In this document: positions 8,423 to 16,730 of the stretch, in pieces | How the letters are laid out: the number at the start of each line of letters is the position of its first letter | Numbering within the stretch: the first letter of the stretch is position 1 | Assembly: GCA_020054675.1 (NCBI GenBank) | Contig: JAIHAL010000003.1 | Span: 248,001 to 312,000, forward strand | Source of the DNA: Oscillospiraceae bacterium | Lineage (GTDB): Bacteria > Bacillota > Clostridia > Oscillospirales > Ruminococcaceae | Direction: 5' to 3' | Length of the DNA stretch: 64,000 nt | The notes under the pieces: generated by a model | The model's input: the letters and a program-made list of their open reading frames with translations, nothing else | Databases searched by the model: none | Told to the model about the DNA's origin: nothing | Made by a program: the position numbers and the translations under genes

Positions 8423-9301
8423 GTGGCAACAAAAAATCCCGACCTTTTGAGCGGCGGGAAGGATTTTGGAATGGAATTTCTTACAAGAAGCAAATCAAAA
8501 AAAGATTCTTTCAGCGTTTTGCCCGGAGAGCATTATCATGACCATTATGAAATTTTTTATCTTTATTCGGGAGAGAGATATTATTTTATACAAAACCAAA
8601 GCTACTATATAAAAAAGGGCGACCTTGTGATTATAGATGCTCTTGATTTGCATAAAACTCTTGACGGGGATACGGAGCAATACCAAAGGTTTTTAATAAA
8701 TTTTAAAAAAAGCTTTTTGCCTGAGCATGGAGAGGAGCTTTTAAATTGCTTTTCATCCGGCACAAACGTAATGCGCCTTAATGAAAGCGAACAGGTTTTT
8801 GTTGAGGAGCTTCTGCTTAAAATGTTTTCCGAACACAACAGCAGGCGATTTGGACGTGAAATTTACTTGAAGTCGCTGCTTTCCGAGCTTTTGGTATTTA
8901 TAAACAGGCTCCCTTTTGAGATTTATCCGAAAGAACTTTTTTCATACAGCCCCATGCATCTTAAAATTTCGGAGGCGGCAAAATACATCCAAAGCCACTG
9001 CGGTGAAATTTTGACGCTTGAAGATGTTGCAAAGAAATTTTATATAAGCCCATATTATTTTTGCCGGAAATTCAAGGAAGTAACAGGCTTTAATTTCAGC
9101 CAGTACTTGAACCTTACAAGAATTAGGCAGGCGCAAAAGCTTTTGCTGCAAACGGATTTAAGCGTATCGGAAATCTCAGGGATGACCGGATTTGAAAGCC
9201 AAACGCATTTCGGCAGGATTTTCAAGGCGACAACGGGGCTTTCTCCGCTGCAATATAGAAAAAGGCATTTGAATCCGGAATTTAATGCAGAAAACATTTG
9301 A
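8423..9301 (+). CDS. AraC family transcriptional regulator
   Basis: A 292-residue regulator. The N-terminal cupin sensor has the HYHDHYEIFYLYSG pattern (residues about 37-50), and the C-terminal double helix-turn-helix covers about 190-285, with TLEDVAKKFYISPYYFCRKF and SVSEISGMTGFESQTHFGR. GTG at 8423 is preferred to the ATG at 8417 because GAGGTG (8410-8415) lies 7 bp before the GTG but only 1 bp before the ATG. It is divergent from the GH4-uxaB-uxaA operon and very likely controls it, sensing a galacturonate-derived sugar (inference). It has its own promoter overlapping one of two tandem repeats, so autoregulation is likely. Confidence 0.88.
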   Translation: MATKNPDLLSGGKDFGMEFLTRSKSKKDSFSVLPGEHYHDHYEIFYLYSGERYYFIQNQSYYIKKGDLVIIDALDLHKTLDGDTEQYQRFLINFKKSFLPEHGEELLNCFSSGTNVMRLNESEQVFVEELLLKMFSEHNSRRFGREIYLKSLLSELLVFINRLPFEIYPKELFSYSPMHLKISEAAKYIQSHCGEILTLEDVAKKFYISPYYFCRKFKEVTGFNFSQYLNLTRIRQAQKLLLQTDLSVSEISGMTGFESQTHFGRIFKATTGLSPLQYRKRHLNPEFNAENI

Positions 9302-9357
9302 TTTTTAATTTAAATTATGATATCTTTTAATTTGAATAATTGTTGAGGAGAATAGGG

Positions 9358-9738
9358 ATGTTCTATACGATAAAGCAGGCGGCTGAAAAAACAGGACTTA
9401 CGGAGCATACAATAAGGTATTACGACAAAGAAGGCCTTTTGCCGCTTTTGGAAAGAAGCCAAGGCGGAATAAGAAAATTTTCCGAGCGTGACATAGAATG
9501 GCTGGGGCTTATATGCTGCCTTAAAAATTCCGGAATGCCGATTGAGGAACTCAGGGAATTCATGCAGCTTTGCCTTAACGGCTCAAAAACTTGCGAAGAG
9601 CGGCGCAAGCTGCTTGTTAAGCACAAGGAGCATATACTTTCCCAAATGGAACAGCTTAAAAAAAGCCTTGATACAGTAAACTACAAAATAGAGCACTATA
9701 AAGAAATAGGGATTTTTCATATAGATTCGGCCGAATAG
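9358..9738 (+). CDS. MerR family transcriptional regulator
   Basis: A 126-residue protein. The winged-helix MerR domain fills residues 1-70 (YTIKQAAEKTGLTEHTIRYY, then a wing with GGIRKFSERDIEWL), followed by a dimerisation helix to about residue 118 rich in Lys, Glu and Leu. The ATG at 9358 follows GAGGAGA by 6 bp; an upstream TTG in frame at 9340 lies before the RBS and is rejected. A CKNSGMPIEELREFMQLC stretch brings cysteines, but there is no classic metal site. The family (AdhR/YyaN-like) answers to electrophile or other stress. It stands alone between the AraC gene and tRNA-Ser, so no target is apparent. Confidence 0.85.
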   Translation: MFYTIKQAAEKTGLTEHTIRYYDKEGLLPLLERSQGGIRKFSERDIEWLGLICCLKNSGMPIEELREFMQLCLNGSKTCEERRKLLVKHKEHILSQMEQLKKSLDTVNYKIEHYKEIGIFHIDSAE

Positions 9739-9759
9739 CAAAAATAAAAATAAAGGTAC

Positions 9760-9788
9760 TTGAAATTTTCTTTGTTTTGTGATATAAT
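9760..9788 (+). promoter_or_regulatory. tRNA-Ser promoter
   Basis: TTGAAA (9760-9765), 17 bp spacer, perfect TATAAT (9783-9788), 22 bp before the tRNA 5' end. Confidence 0.75.
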
Positions 9789-9809
9789 TTTTTAGTCATT
9801 TGAATAAAT

Positions 9810-9898
9810 GGAAGCGTATCGAAGTGGTCATAACGGGCTTGACTCGAAATCAAGTAGTCCGCAAGGGCTCGTGGGTTCGAATCCCACCGCTTCCGCCA
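9810..9898 (+). tRNA. tRNA-Ser (anticodon CGA)
   Basis: The acceptor arms GGAAGCG (9810-9816) and CGCTTCC (9888-9894) pair fully. The anticodon stem CTTGA/TCAAG closes the loop CTCGAAA (anticodon CGA, reading UCG). A long variable arm (TAGTCCGCAAGGGCT) shows a class II serine tRNA. The T arm has GTTCGAATC. The discriminator is G, and the CCA end is encoded at 9896-9898. Confidence 0.95.
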
Positions 9899-9918
9899 AA
9901 CAGGCTTAGCCTGCAAGC

Positions 9919-9955
9919 AAAACGCTCCCCACAGTGTGGGGAGCGTTTTATTTTT
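9919..9955 (+). terminator. Terminator after tRNA-Ser
   Basis: A perfect 13-bp stem (9919-9931 with 9937-9949; core CGCTCCCCA / TGGGGAGCG) with the 5-nt loop CAGTG is followed by ATTTTT. Confidence 0.93.
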
Positions 9956-9960
9956 GTATG

Positions 9961-10408
9961 TTTTTGGGGCTTTAATTTATTTTTTATTAAAACTTATTAA
10001 AACTTATTAAGACTATTGAACATCATAAAAAAATATGACATAATGATTATATGAAAATAATAAAAGGATAATTTGATTAAATTGCCCCGCATATTGTGCG
10101 GAGAAAATGAAATTTGAGCACGAGCAAATTTCATTTTATAAATGCGATATGCAGTCATGGAAAACAGCTGCAAATGAGAAAATTGGCAAAATCCCATGCT
10201 GACGGCATACTGTTTGCGAGCGCATGAACAGATAGAATAAAAGCAGCGTTTTTCAGCGCCTTTTTAAAGCATTGCAAATAAAAAGGCTTTATAAAAATTC
10301 AAGTATAAAGAGTGTGTTTTGACAGCATGAAACTTTAAAAATTCATCACAAACTTGCTTTGACGCGTTTTGCTCAGGACTGCCATAAATAATAAAGGAGG
10401 AATCTTAA
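9961..10408. other. 450-bp gene-free stretch with two adjacent hairpins
   Basis: No convincing gene. It holds an AAAACTTATT direct repeat (about 9988-10010), a short hairpin CCGCA/TGCGG at 10087-10101, and next to it a perfect 13-bp inverted repeat (10104-10116 with 10125-10137, 8-nt loop). The last 15 bp carry a strong RBS, AAAGGAGG (10393-10400), for the next gene. TTGACA at about 10320 has no good -10 at the right distance, so the promoter is not located. Confidence 0.5.
10087..10137. repeat. Paired inverted repeats
   Basis: CCGCA (10087-10091) pairs with TGCGG (10097-10101). Then 10104-10116 pairs perfectly with 10125-10137 around the loop AGCACGAG. There is no T-run, so it does not look like a terminator. 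It may be a dispersed palindromic repeat. Confidence 0.55.
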
Positions 10409-11122
10409 GTGAAACAGCAAATTCTATCTGAAATCAATAGCAAACTGTCTGCATTGGGAATACGGGTGCAGAACGGAAATGGCGCGGACATTTCAATCAG
10501 CACGGAATTTCTTGACGCGGGTTGGAGCACAGGCAATAAAAAAATAAGCTATGAGGCATCAATCTTTGCAAATGAGCAGGAAAATGCAATTTATATGTAT
10601 GAAAAAACAACAGAGATAGGACAAGGAATATCATTTGGAGGGGAAAGCGAATCGTCGTTTCAAAGCGGGACGACTCTATTCCGCAAGGTGAAAAGCATCC
10701 AGTACGGCATTGATGGAAAAGCATACGAATATACTCTTGACTTAGGCGCCATAACAAAGACGGTTAAAGAAACCGCAAAGCGGTATGGGTGGAAGTTTAA
10801 AATTGTACTTAATAAAGATAAGGCAATGTATCCGGCAGGATATGTGCAGTCATTTGCACAGCCTTTTAAACAAGCACAACCGGTTGAACAGTCTTTACAA
10901 ACCAATGGCGGTTTTTGCTCTAATTGCGGGATGCAGCTTGCGCAGGGTGCAAGATTCTGTGATAAATGCGGAAAACCGGTTGGCAATCAGACTTCTCAGA
11001 CAGCCGTTCCGCCTTATGTACCTCATGAACAGCCTCAACCGAATCCAATTAATCCACAGCCGCAATACGGGAACCCGCAGGGAGCATTTTATTCCGCCGC
11101 ACCGAAAAAAACGGCGGAATAG
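10409..11122 (+). CDS. Zinc-ribbon protein, N-terminal part of a frameshifted membrane protein
   Basis: 237 residues from GTG 10409, with RBS AAAGGAGG 8 bp upstream. Residues 1-150 form a globular domain of unknown function (ISYEASIFANEQENAIYMYE, then a LDLGAITKTVKETAKRYGWK segment). A zinc ribbon follows with C170-x2-C173 and C184-x2-C187, then a Pro/Gln-rich linker. The frame then meets TAG at 11120 right after an A7 tract (11105-11111). In the -1 frame the sequence continues without break into a Gly/Leu transmembrane helix and the next ORF. So this and 11176-12303 are probably one protein of about 630 residues, cut by loss of one A or joined by slippage. Function unknown; I recall similar ribbon-TM proteins in Clostridia. 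Confidence 0.75.
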   Translation: MKQQILSEINSKLSALGIRVQNGNGADISISTEFLDAGWSTGNKKISYEASIFANEQENAIYMYEKTTEIGQGISFGGESESSFQSGTTLFRKVKSIQYGIDGKAYEYTLDLGAITKTVKETAKRYGWKFKIVLNKDKAMYPAGYVQSFAQPFKQAQPVEQSLQTNGGFCSNCGMQLAQGARFCDKCGKPVGNQTSQTAVPPYVPHEQPQPNPINPQPQYGNPQGAFYSAAPKKTAE

Positions 11123-12303
11123 GCGGCATCTTCGGACTTATAGGATTTATACTTTTAGGAATTTTACTTGTCTTAATGCTGGTGGCGGCTCAAGGAACTG
11201 CAGCCGGATGGATTGTTTCTCTCATCATTTTCTCGGCGGCTTTCTTTATTCAGCGTAAATTGAAGAAAAAAGGCTGTTTGATTAACTTTATCCTGTGGAT
11301 AATAACCGGGTTCCTTTTGCTTATAGTTTTAACGATGTGTACGACGGGCGAGCTTAATTATTCCACTGCAAGCTTGAAAAACGCACATATGACCACTGCG
11401 ATGGATGCAAGCGGCAAGCCTGTTGATGCAGTGCGCTCGTATTCGCCGAATGCTCCGGAGCTTGTCGCCGTTGCCGAATTGCATAATGCTGCGGCCAATA
11501 CGAAAGTAAGGTTTGTTTGGAAATATATCACAGGCGATATGCTCATTAAGGAGTACAGCTTGGACAGCGGAAACAGCGGCTCCGATATTTATATTTTCAG
11601 CAACCTTACCAATGACAGTCCATGGCCTGAGGGGAAATATAGAGTTGAAATGTATATTGAAGACAGAAAAACGCCGGATGCGGAAGTTGATTTTGAAGTG
11701 ACGGCAGTTGCTGATAGTCATGCTGCAGATGCAGCTTCCTCACAGTCTTTTTCTGCTGTATTGCCCTATGAAAAAAGTTTTATGCTGAATGACGGAAAAA
11801 GCATTGGAAAATTCAGATTGTTTGTTTCTGACGGAACAGGGCTTTACCAAGGATATAACGGCCAAATTATCTGCGAATTTTATGTAAAGTTTGATACAAG
11901 CTCATTGCCTGCTGATTTCAAAATGAAGCCGGAGCAAGCCGTTGAAAATAATGAGATGGGGCTTCCGGCATTAGACGGTTTGATAATGGCGGTTTGCTCC
12001 GATAAAGAAGCGTATCATACAACCGGATTGAGTTATGCGGAAGCAATATATAATAACGGGGACATAAAGCCATTTTTAGAAACTGAGGGCGCAACGGCAA
12101 ATATCAGCGCTCAAAGCATTAAGGAGTTGGCTGCAAAATATCCTAAAATGCAGGTTTTAAGATACAATCAGAACGAAGTCGGAATGACAAAAGAAGGGGA
12201 TGCTTGGATTACTCATGCTGAAAAGGCGTTTGGACTGCATCCGCCTGTTGCAGAAGGAAATATACCGTGGGATGAAATCTTAAAAGATTTAGGCCTGCAA
12301 TAA
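11110..12303 (+). CDS. Membrane-anchored C-terminal part of the zinc-ribbon protein (-1 frame)
   Basis: The open frame from 11110 (no start codon until ATG 11176) reads NGGIGGIFGLIGFILLGILL, a membrane helix that would be cut if translation began at 11176. A second helix follows at about 11210-11330 (CLINFILWIITGFLLLIVL, ending in a cysteine). The rest, some 320 residues, looks like an extracytoplasmic beta-rich domain (NTKVRFVWKYITGDMLIKEY, PWPEGKYRVEMYIEDRK) plus a C-terminal region of no known type. ATG 11176 has no Shine-Dalgarno sequence at the right distance, which supports a fusion with the upstream zinc-ribbon part. If translated separately it would start at 11176 and give 375 residues. 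Function unknown. Confidence 0.7.
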   Translation, partial: NGGIGGIFGLIGFILLGILLVLMLVAAQGTAAGWIVSLIIFSAAFFIQRKLKKKGCLINFILWIITGFLLLIVLTMCTTGELNYSTASLKNAHMTTAMDASGKPVDAVRSYSPNAPELVAVAELHNAAANTKVRFVWKYITGDMLIKEYSLDSGNSGSDIYIFSNLTNDSPWPEGKYRVEMYIEDRKTPDAEVDFEVTAVADSHAADAASSQSFSAVLPYEKSFMLNDGKSIGKFRLFVSDGTGLYQGYNGQIICEFYVKFDTSSLPADFKMKPEQAVENNEMGLPALDGLIMAVCSDKEAYHTTGLSYAEAIYNNGDIKPFLETEGATANISAQSIKELAAKYPKMQVLRYNQNEVGMTKEGDAWITHAEKAFGLHPPVAEGNIPWDEILKDLGLQ

Positions 12304-12406
12304 AAAATGAAATGTTTAAAGCATGACGTTTATTTGAAAAATGGCATATATGCGTATGGTGCCTTTCAGTTGAATTGGGGATGGCAAATAAAAATAAGAA
12401 GGGGAT

Positions 12407-13378
12407 ATGTTTTTGATGAATATGATTTACGAAGATGTTGATTTGGATTTTTATGATTTGGAAAAAGAGCCCCCCTTGCCTGTATATGAGAATAGTGAAA
12501 TTTATGGGGACAGCACGCAAACTGAGAAAATTGTGGTTGAATCGGATTCGTTAAGGACAACATCAGACGCATTGGCAGCAGGTGGATTTGAATTTCAGAA
12601 ATTGCTTACATATGCTTTGGAATATTTAAAAAGAAACTGGGCTTTTTTGTCTGCAATATTTATTCTTTGGCTGATGCTTGGCTCGAGAACAAGCTCTCTA
12701 TTTATTTATAGGATTCCTATTATAGGATTTATATATCAATTTATTACAAGCAGTCCGATAAAAGAAATTTTGATATTTTTCACAGCTGCGTACAACGGGC
12801 CAGTGGGTTTTTTGGACAGCGGGCTTTCTCCTTATACGTTTCTTGTAGCGTTAACAGGAAAATCTGCATATCTGCTTGCCATGACCGGTGTTTTGATTCC
12901 ATCGGTTAAAGCGCTTGTTAAAAGCAAAGATACTGAAATATTGACTTATAAAGAGAATTTTCAAAGGTTGACACAAAACCTTAAAGCAATTTCTAAGAAT
13001 TTGTATTTGTTGGGATTTGCTTTAGCCGGTGCGGGCGGAGCCCTTGTAATTTCCAATTTGCTTACCCGAAACGGGAAAATGGATAAGACATTTGTATTAT
13101 TGCTTCTTTCATTTACTTTATTTAAAGGATTGGCAGGTGCGCTTCCTTCTGCTTTAGATTTCATTGCACGGCGTCTTATGGCTTTGTATACAAGACTTTT
13201 GCCGGGAGGAATTGAAAATGGTGCTGTTCATTATGAAAATATAAGAACAGGAGCAACATTAGGATTTATATTGGCTTTAATAGTGGGTTCTGCGGGTGAA
13301 AAATCAGGATATATTTTAGGAGTTGTCTTGATTGTTGCAGGAGCAGTGCTTTCTATAATTAAAAAGGAGAAAATTTGA
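12407..13378 (+). CDS. Multi-pass membrane protein of unknown function
   Basis: 323 residues. An acidic cytoplasmic-looking N-terminus (residues 1-70, rich in Asp/Glu) is followed by about six hydrophobic segments, among them WAFLSAIFILWLMLG (about 78-92), AYLLAMTGVLIPSV, LYLLGFALAGAGGALVISNL, FVLLLLSFTLFKGLAGAL and YILGVVLIVAGAVLSII at the end. A GGGG-type RBS (AAGAAGGGG) precedes ATG 12407. I recognise no family. Its stop shares one base with the start of the radical SAM gene (TGATG), so the two are coupled, and the gene is probably part of the same functional unit as the radical SAM and HExxH genes. Confidence 0.75.
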   Translation: MFLMNMIYEDVDLDFYDLEKEPPLPVYENSEIYGDSTQTEKIVVESDSLRTTSDALAAGGFEFQKLLTYALEYLKRNWAFLSAIFILWLMLGSRTSSLFIYRIPIIGFIYQFITSSPIKEILIFFTAAYNGPVGFLDSGLSPYTFLVALTGKSAYLLAMTGVLIPSVKALVKSKDTEILTYKENFQRLTQNLKAISKNLYLLGFALAGAGGALVISNLLTRNGKMDKTFVLLLLSFTLFKGLAGALPSALDFIARRLMALYTRLLPGGIENGAVHYENIRTGATLGFILALIVGSAGEKSGYILGVVLIVAGAVLSIIKKEKI

Positions 13379-14457
13379 TGGCCATTAGAAGGTTTACCGA
13401 CAGAGGGGGCTTTATTTCAATTTTTAATGATGAAAACGGCGATTATATGCGTACAGGTATTCTTGATGCCAACGGGATTGATACGGGAGAAGAACCTTTT
13501 TGTTCCGAATTTCCACAGCTTCTTGATATAGGAATAATGGGGCACTGCATACACGGTCTTAACGGTCTGTGTTCTTCCTGCGGAGTAGAATGCTATCAGA
13601 GCGGAGCATACGAGAACCAGCCTAATATGATTTTCGAATACTTTAAAAATATTATTTCGCAGTGTGAGGGAAGGACTTTTCAGGTTGCATTGGGCGGCAG
13701 GGGAGACCCTGAAATGCATGAAAATTTTGAGGATATTTTAGCCTGCTGCCGTCATTTTGGAATTGTACCAAATATAACCACATCAGGCTATGGCCTGACC
13801 CGGAGCCTTTCATCTGCAATTGCCAAGTACTGCGGCGCGGCGGCAGTGAGCTGGTATAAGACGAGTTATACATACAGAGCAATTGATATGCTTCTTGAAA
13901 AGGGCGTCACAACAAATATTCACTTTGTATTGGGAAAAAACAGCATTTCGGAGGCTGTTGAGCTTCTTGAGCAAAACAAAATACCACAAGGGGTTTCGCG
14001 TATAATATTTTTGCTGCATAAACCTGTGGGGCAGGGCAGCAGAGAACGGGTTCTGTCAATTGAAGACCCGCTGACGAGGGATTTTTTTCAGTTGATTTCA
14101 AAGCCTGAAATAGTTGAAAAAATCGGATTTGACTCCTGTCTTGTGCCGGGAATTGCTGCCCATTGTCCACAAATCCCTCACGAATCCTATGATGCCTGCG
14201 AGGCCGGACGATTTTCGGCATACATTGGACCTGACCTCAAAATGACACCATGCAGCTTTGATAAATCGGATAAATTTGCTGAAAGCCTCTATGAAAAATC
14301 AATTTCGGATATTTGGAACGGGGATAAGTTTTACGGTTATAGGGAAGCCTTCAAAAAAAGATGCCAAGGCTGTGAATTTGTCAGCCGGTGCCTTGGCGGA
14401 TGTCCGATAGAGGGCGAAATAAATCTTTGCGGCAAATACAATCAGAAATATAAATAA
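13378..14457 (+). CDS. Radical SAM/SPASM protein with atypical cluster spacing
   Basis: 359 residues from ATG 13378, set by AAGGAG 8 bp upstream (the TTG at 13375 is rejected). The N-terminal cluster motif is C57-x7-C65-x2-C68-x3-C72-Y rather than CxxxCxxC, in the context DIGIMGHCIHGLNGLC. QVALGGRGDPEMH follows as the usual GGEP-like SAM-binding strand, and later a TIM-barrel pattern. The C-terminal part (about 264-352) has SPASM-type cysteines: CEAGRFSAYIG, TPCSFD, then CQGCEFVSRCLGGCP and a last C, enough for auxiliary 4Fe-4S clusters. SPASM enzymes usually modify peptides or proteins; the likely partner is the HExxH ORF 18 bp downstream (inference). Substrate unknown. Confidence 0.82.
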   Translation: MAIRRFTDRGGFISIFNDENGDYMRTGILDANGIDTGEEPFCSEFPQLLDIGIMGHCIHGLNGLCSSCGVECYQSGAYENQPNMIFEYFKNIISQCEGRTFQVALGGRGDPEMHENFEDILACCRHFGIVPNITTSGYGLTRSLSSAIAKYCGAAAVSWYKTSYTYRAIDMLLEKGVTTNIHFVLGKNSISEAVELLEQNKIPQGVSRIIFLLHKPVGQGSRERVLSIEDPLTRDFFQLISKPEIVEKIGFDSCLVPGIAAHCPQIPHESYDACEAGRFSAYIGPDLKMTPCSFDKSDKFAESLYEKSISDIWNGDKFYGYREAFKKRCQGCEFVSRCLGGCPIEGEINLCGKYNQKYK

Positions 14458-14474
14458 GGATGGTTGAATGATAG

Positions 14475-16661
14475 ATGAAAGTTAGAAAAGGATTTGTAAC
14501 AAATTAAAGTTCAACAAATTTTGGCGCCATGCTGGTTACTTCCCTGGCCGGAATTTGTGCGGCATCATTAATTTCACCCTTTGAATATGATGAAAATGCT
14601 AAAGATAAGTCCTATGTTAAATTGGTAGTGGAAGCGCCTGCAAGCAGAGTGCTCCGCCCCGGACAGGTTGTTTCCATATCGGCGCAAATATTAAAAGCAA
14701 GAATAGTTGAAGGAAAACTTGAAGATACTGTTTCAGTAGTCGGCGGAGCGGAAATTAAATGCACATCCGGACAGGAAATCATTGTAATGGACCCGGCAAA
14801 AGCATCGGATGGCTCTTTAAGTTTTTCTGTTATTGATGACTTGGATGCTTTGATAAAGTTTACAAAAACCATTTCATTTTCTGTTACGGGATACTGTGAT
14901 GGAAAAACTTTGAAAGCTGATGTAATGTTTACCGTTCCGGCATTTTCTGTTTCTCCTGTCAGCGGAACTTTTGTTGTCGGGAAAGGAACTGAGGAAGTCA
15001 TCAAGCTGCAATCCAATTTCAAATCGGATTACAGGTATGAATTTTCTGATGAGAGAATGCTTGATTCCTTGCCGCTTAATACAGAAGATTACTGCGAAGA
15101 AATAAAGTTAATTGAAGATTTTGAGGATGCTGATAAAAGATTCGATATGTTTACCTGCAAAATTGTCAAGGATTATAAACTGGAAGCGCCAATTGATGGT
15201 TTTGCAATGAAGTCAAATTATCGTGCCGTATTTTTACGGGAATGCATACTTTTGCCGAAGAGCACCAAAATCCCCATTGTCATTAAATGCTATAAAGATG
15301 AACAAAGTGATAAAAGGACACAGGAAGCATACTTGTTTATTGTAAAAGTATTGAAATATGACCCCAAAACTAAAAATCTGGCAACTGATATTGAACTCAC
15401 AAATAATCTTAGTTTTTCTTTTGAGCCTGTTTTAGATTCTAATAATGGCAGGTTTACTCTTGATAAGGCTGAAAAGGCGGTTAATGATGCCAAAATTACA
15501 GCAGAGCTTTCTCCAAAAGATGGTATTGCCACATCACAAAGGCCTTATGCAATTTACAGGATATATGCAGGCGCTTTTTGCGAAGCTGAAACCGATAAAA
15601 TTAATCTGAAAATGAAGGTGTCCTGCAATGACAGTGAAATAGAAGAAATTGAAGTCAAGGCTCAATTAAGGCCCAAAATAAACTTAAAGGGCTTGATAAC
15701 TCAATTTATTGAATATCCGGCAGGAACTTATGTCGCTACGGTTATGAGTCTTGGAAATGTTGATGCTTATATTGAAGCCCTTGATAAGCTTGATGATATA
15801 AAGATAGTCGGGACAGGAAATCCAAAATATGATGTTAATACCAATATAATGAGCCTTAGGGATATCCCTGAATCAATAGAAGAATTTGCGGAAATTCAAA
15901 CTATTCACCACGAGCTGTGCCATAAAATTGAACAAATAAAAGGCGATAATTTTTACAGGGGCGGTTCATGGGGAGAGCGCCACAGTTATTTTATACAGTA
16001 CCTTACTGATGCGGCGAAGATATTGGCGGACATCGAGCGGGGAAAGGTTTCGGATATCAAAGGTTCTTTGGGCGAGGCCATATATAAGCTTTATATGGTT
16101 TGCAATAATGCCGACAATATCGAATATCCTCCAAACCAAGGTGAAATAAACGATTGGTTTGGGGTACGCTCCCTTACGCCGCATCAGATTTTTGACAAAT
16201 ATCTGAATTTTTCTGTTTATTGCAGAAATTCATCATTGGATGAAGCGGTAATAAAACAGGTTGAAAAAAATGCAGGGTCAGAGTATTTCCCGGGCGACAT
16301 AAAAGGCTATTGGAAGTTTAACGGGGGGCTGTTTGACCAGGGAGAATGGATTATTTTATGGCAATACGGGAATTTGCAGAAAATTAATGTAAAATGTACA
16401 GGGTATACTTTAAAAGAATTAAGCAGAAAATGGCTTGGAGGAAACAGGCTGGCTTTTGAAGTAAGATATGAGGTTGTTCGCTTGTCGGATAATGATGAAG
16501 ATGAGCTTATTGCAATTTTTGATGCCGGTACATTTGACCCCGGCAGCTGGGAGTATCCGAAGGTGGATAAATTCTCCGTCAAATGGAAGGCTGGAAGAAC
16601 TTTAAGTGATTGTATTCTCGGAGCGCATATGGATAAGGTTGTTGAGCTTGTTAGGAAATAA
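14475..16661 (+). pseudogene. HExxH metalloprotein with N-terminal MKVRKGFVTN segment interrupted by TAA
   Basis: From ATG 14475 the frame reads MKVRKGFVTN, then TAA (14505-14507), then SSTNFGAMLVTSLAG and on without stop to 16661. The resumed frame is the same, and TCA (Ser) to TAA is a single base change, so the segment looks like a conserved N-terminus with a nonsense codon. The next ATG (14529) has no RBS. The remaining 710 residues hold extended beta-rich domains (to about residue 400) and a zincin-like core: H461-E-L-C-H465, then E483 in SWGERHSYF as a possible third ligand. The tail (about 585-705) looks like a lipocalin- or beta-sandwich-like domain. Metalloprotease activity is inferred. 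It may be translated by read-through or from 14529, or be dead. Confidence 0.7.
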
Positions 16662-16671
16662 GGAATAAAAA

Positions 16672-16720
16672 ATCCCCTTATTTGCTGCTCATTTTATGCG
16701 GCGAATAAGGGGATGTTTAT
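16672..16720. terminator. Bidirectional terminator between convergent genes
   Basis: ATCCCCTTATT (16672-16682) pairs with AATAAGGGGAT (16704-16714), 21-nt loop, with A-rich sequence on one side and GTTTAT on the other. Confidence 0.8.
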
Positions 16721-16730
16721 AATCAAAATT

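Noticed and set aside
9800-10000. 66-codon frame over tRNA-Ser
   Set aside because: Overlaps the tRNA and its terminator; no RBS.
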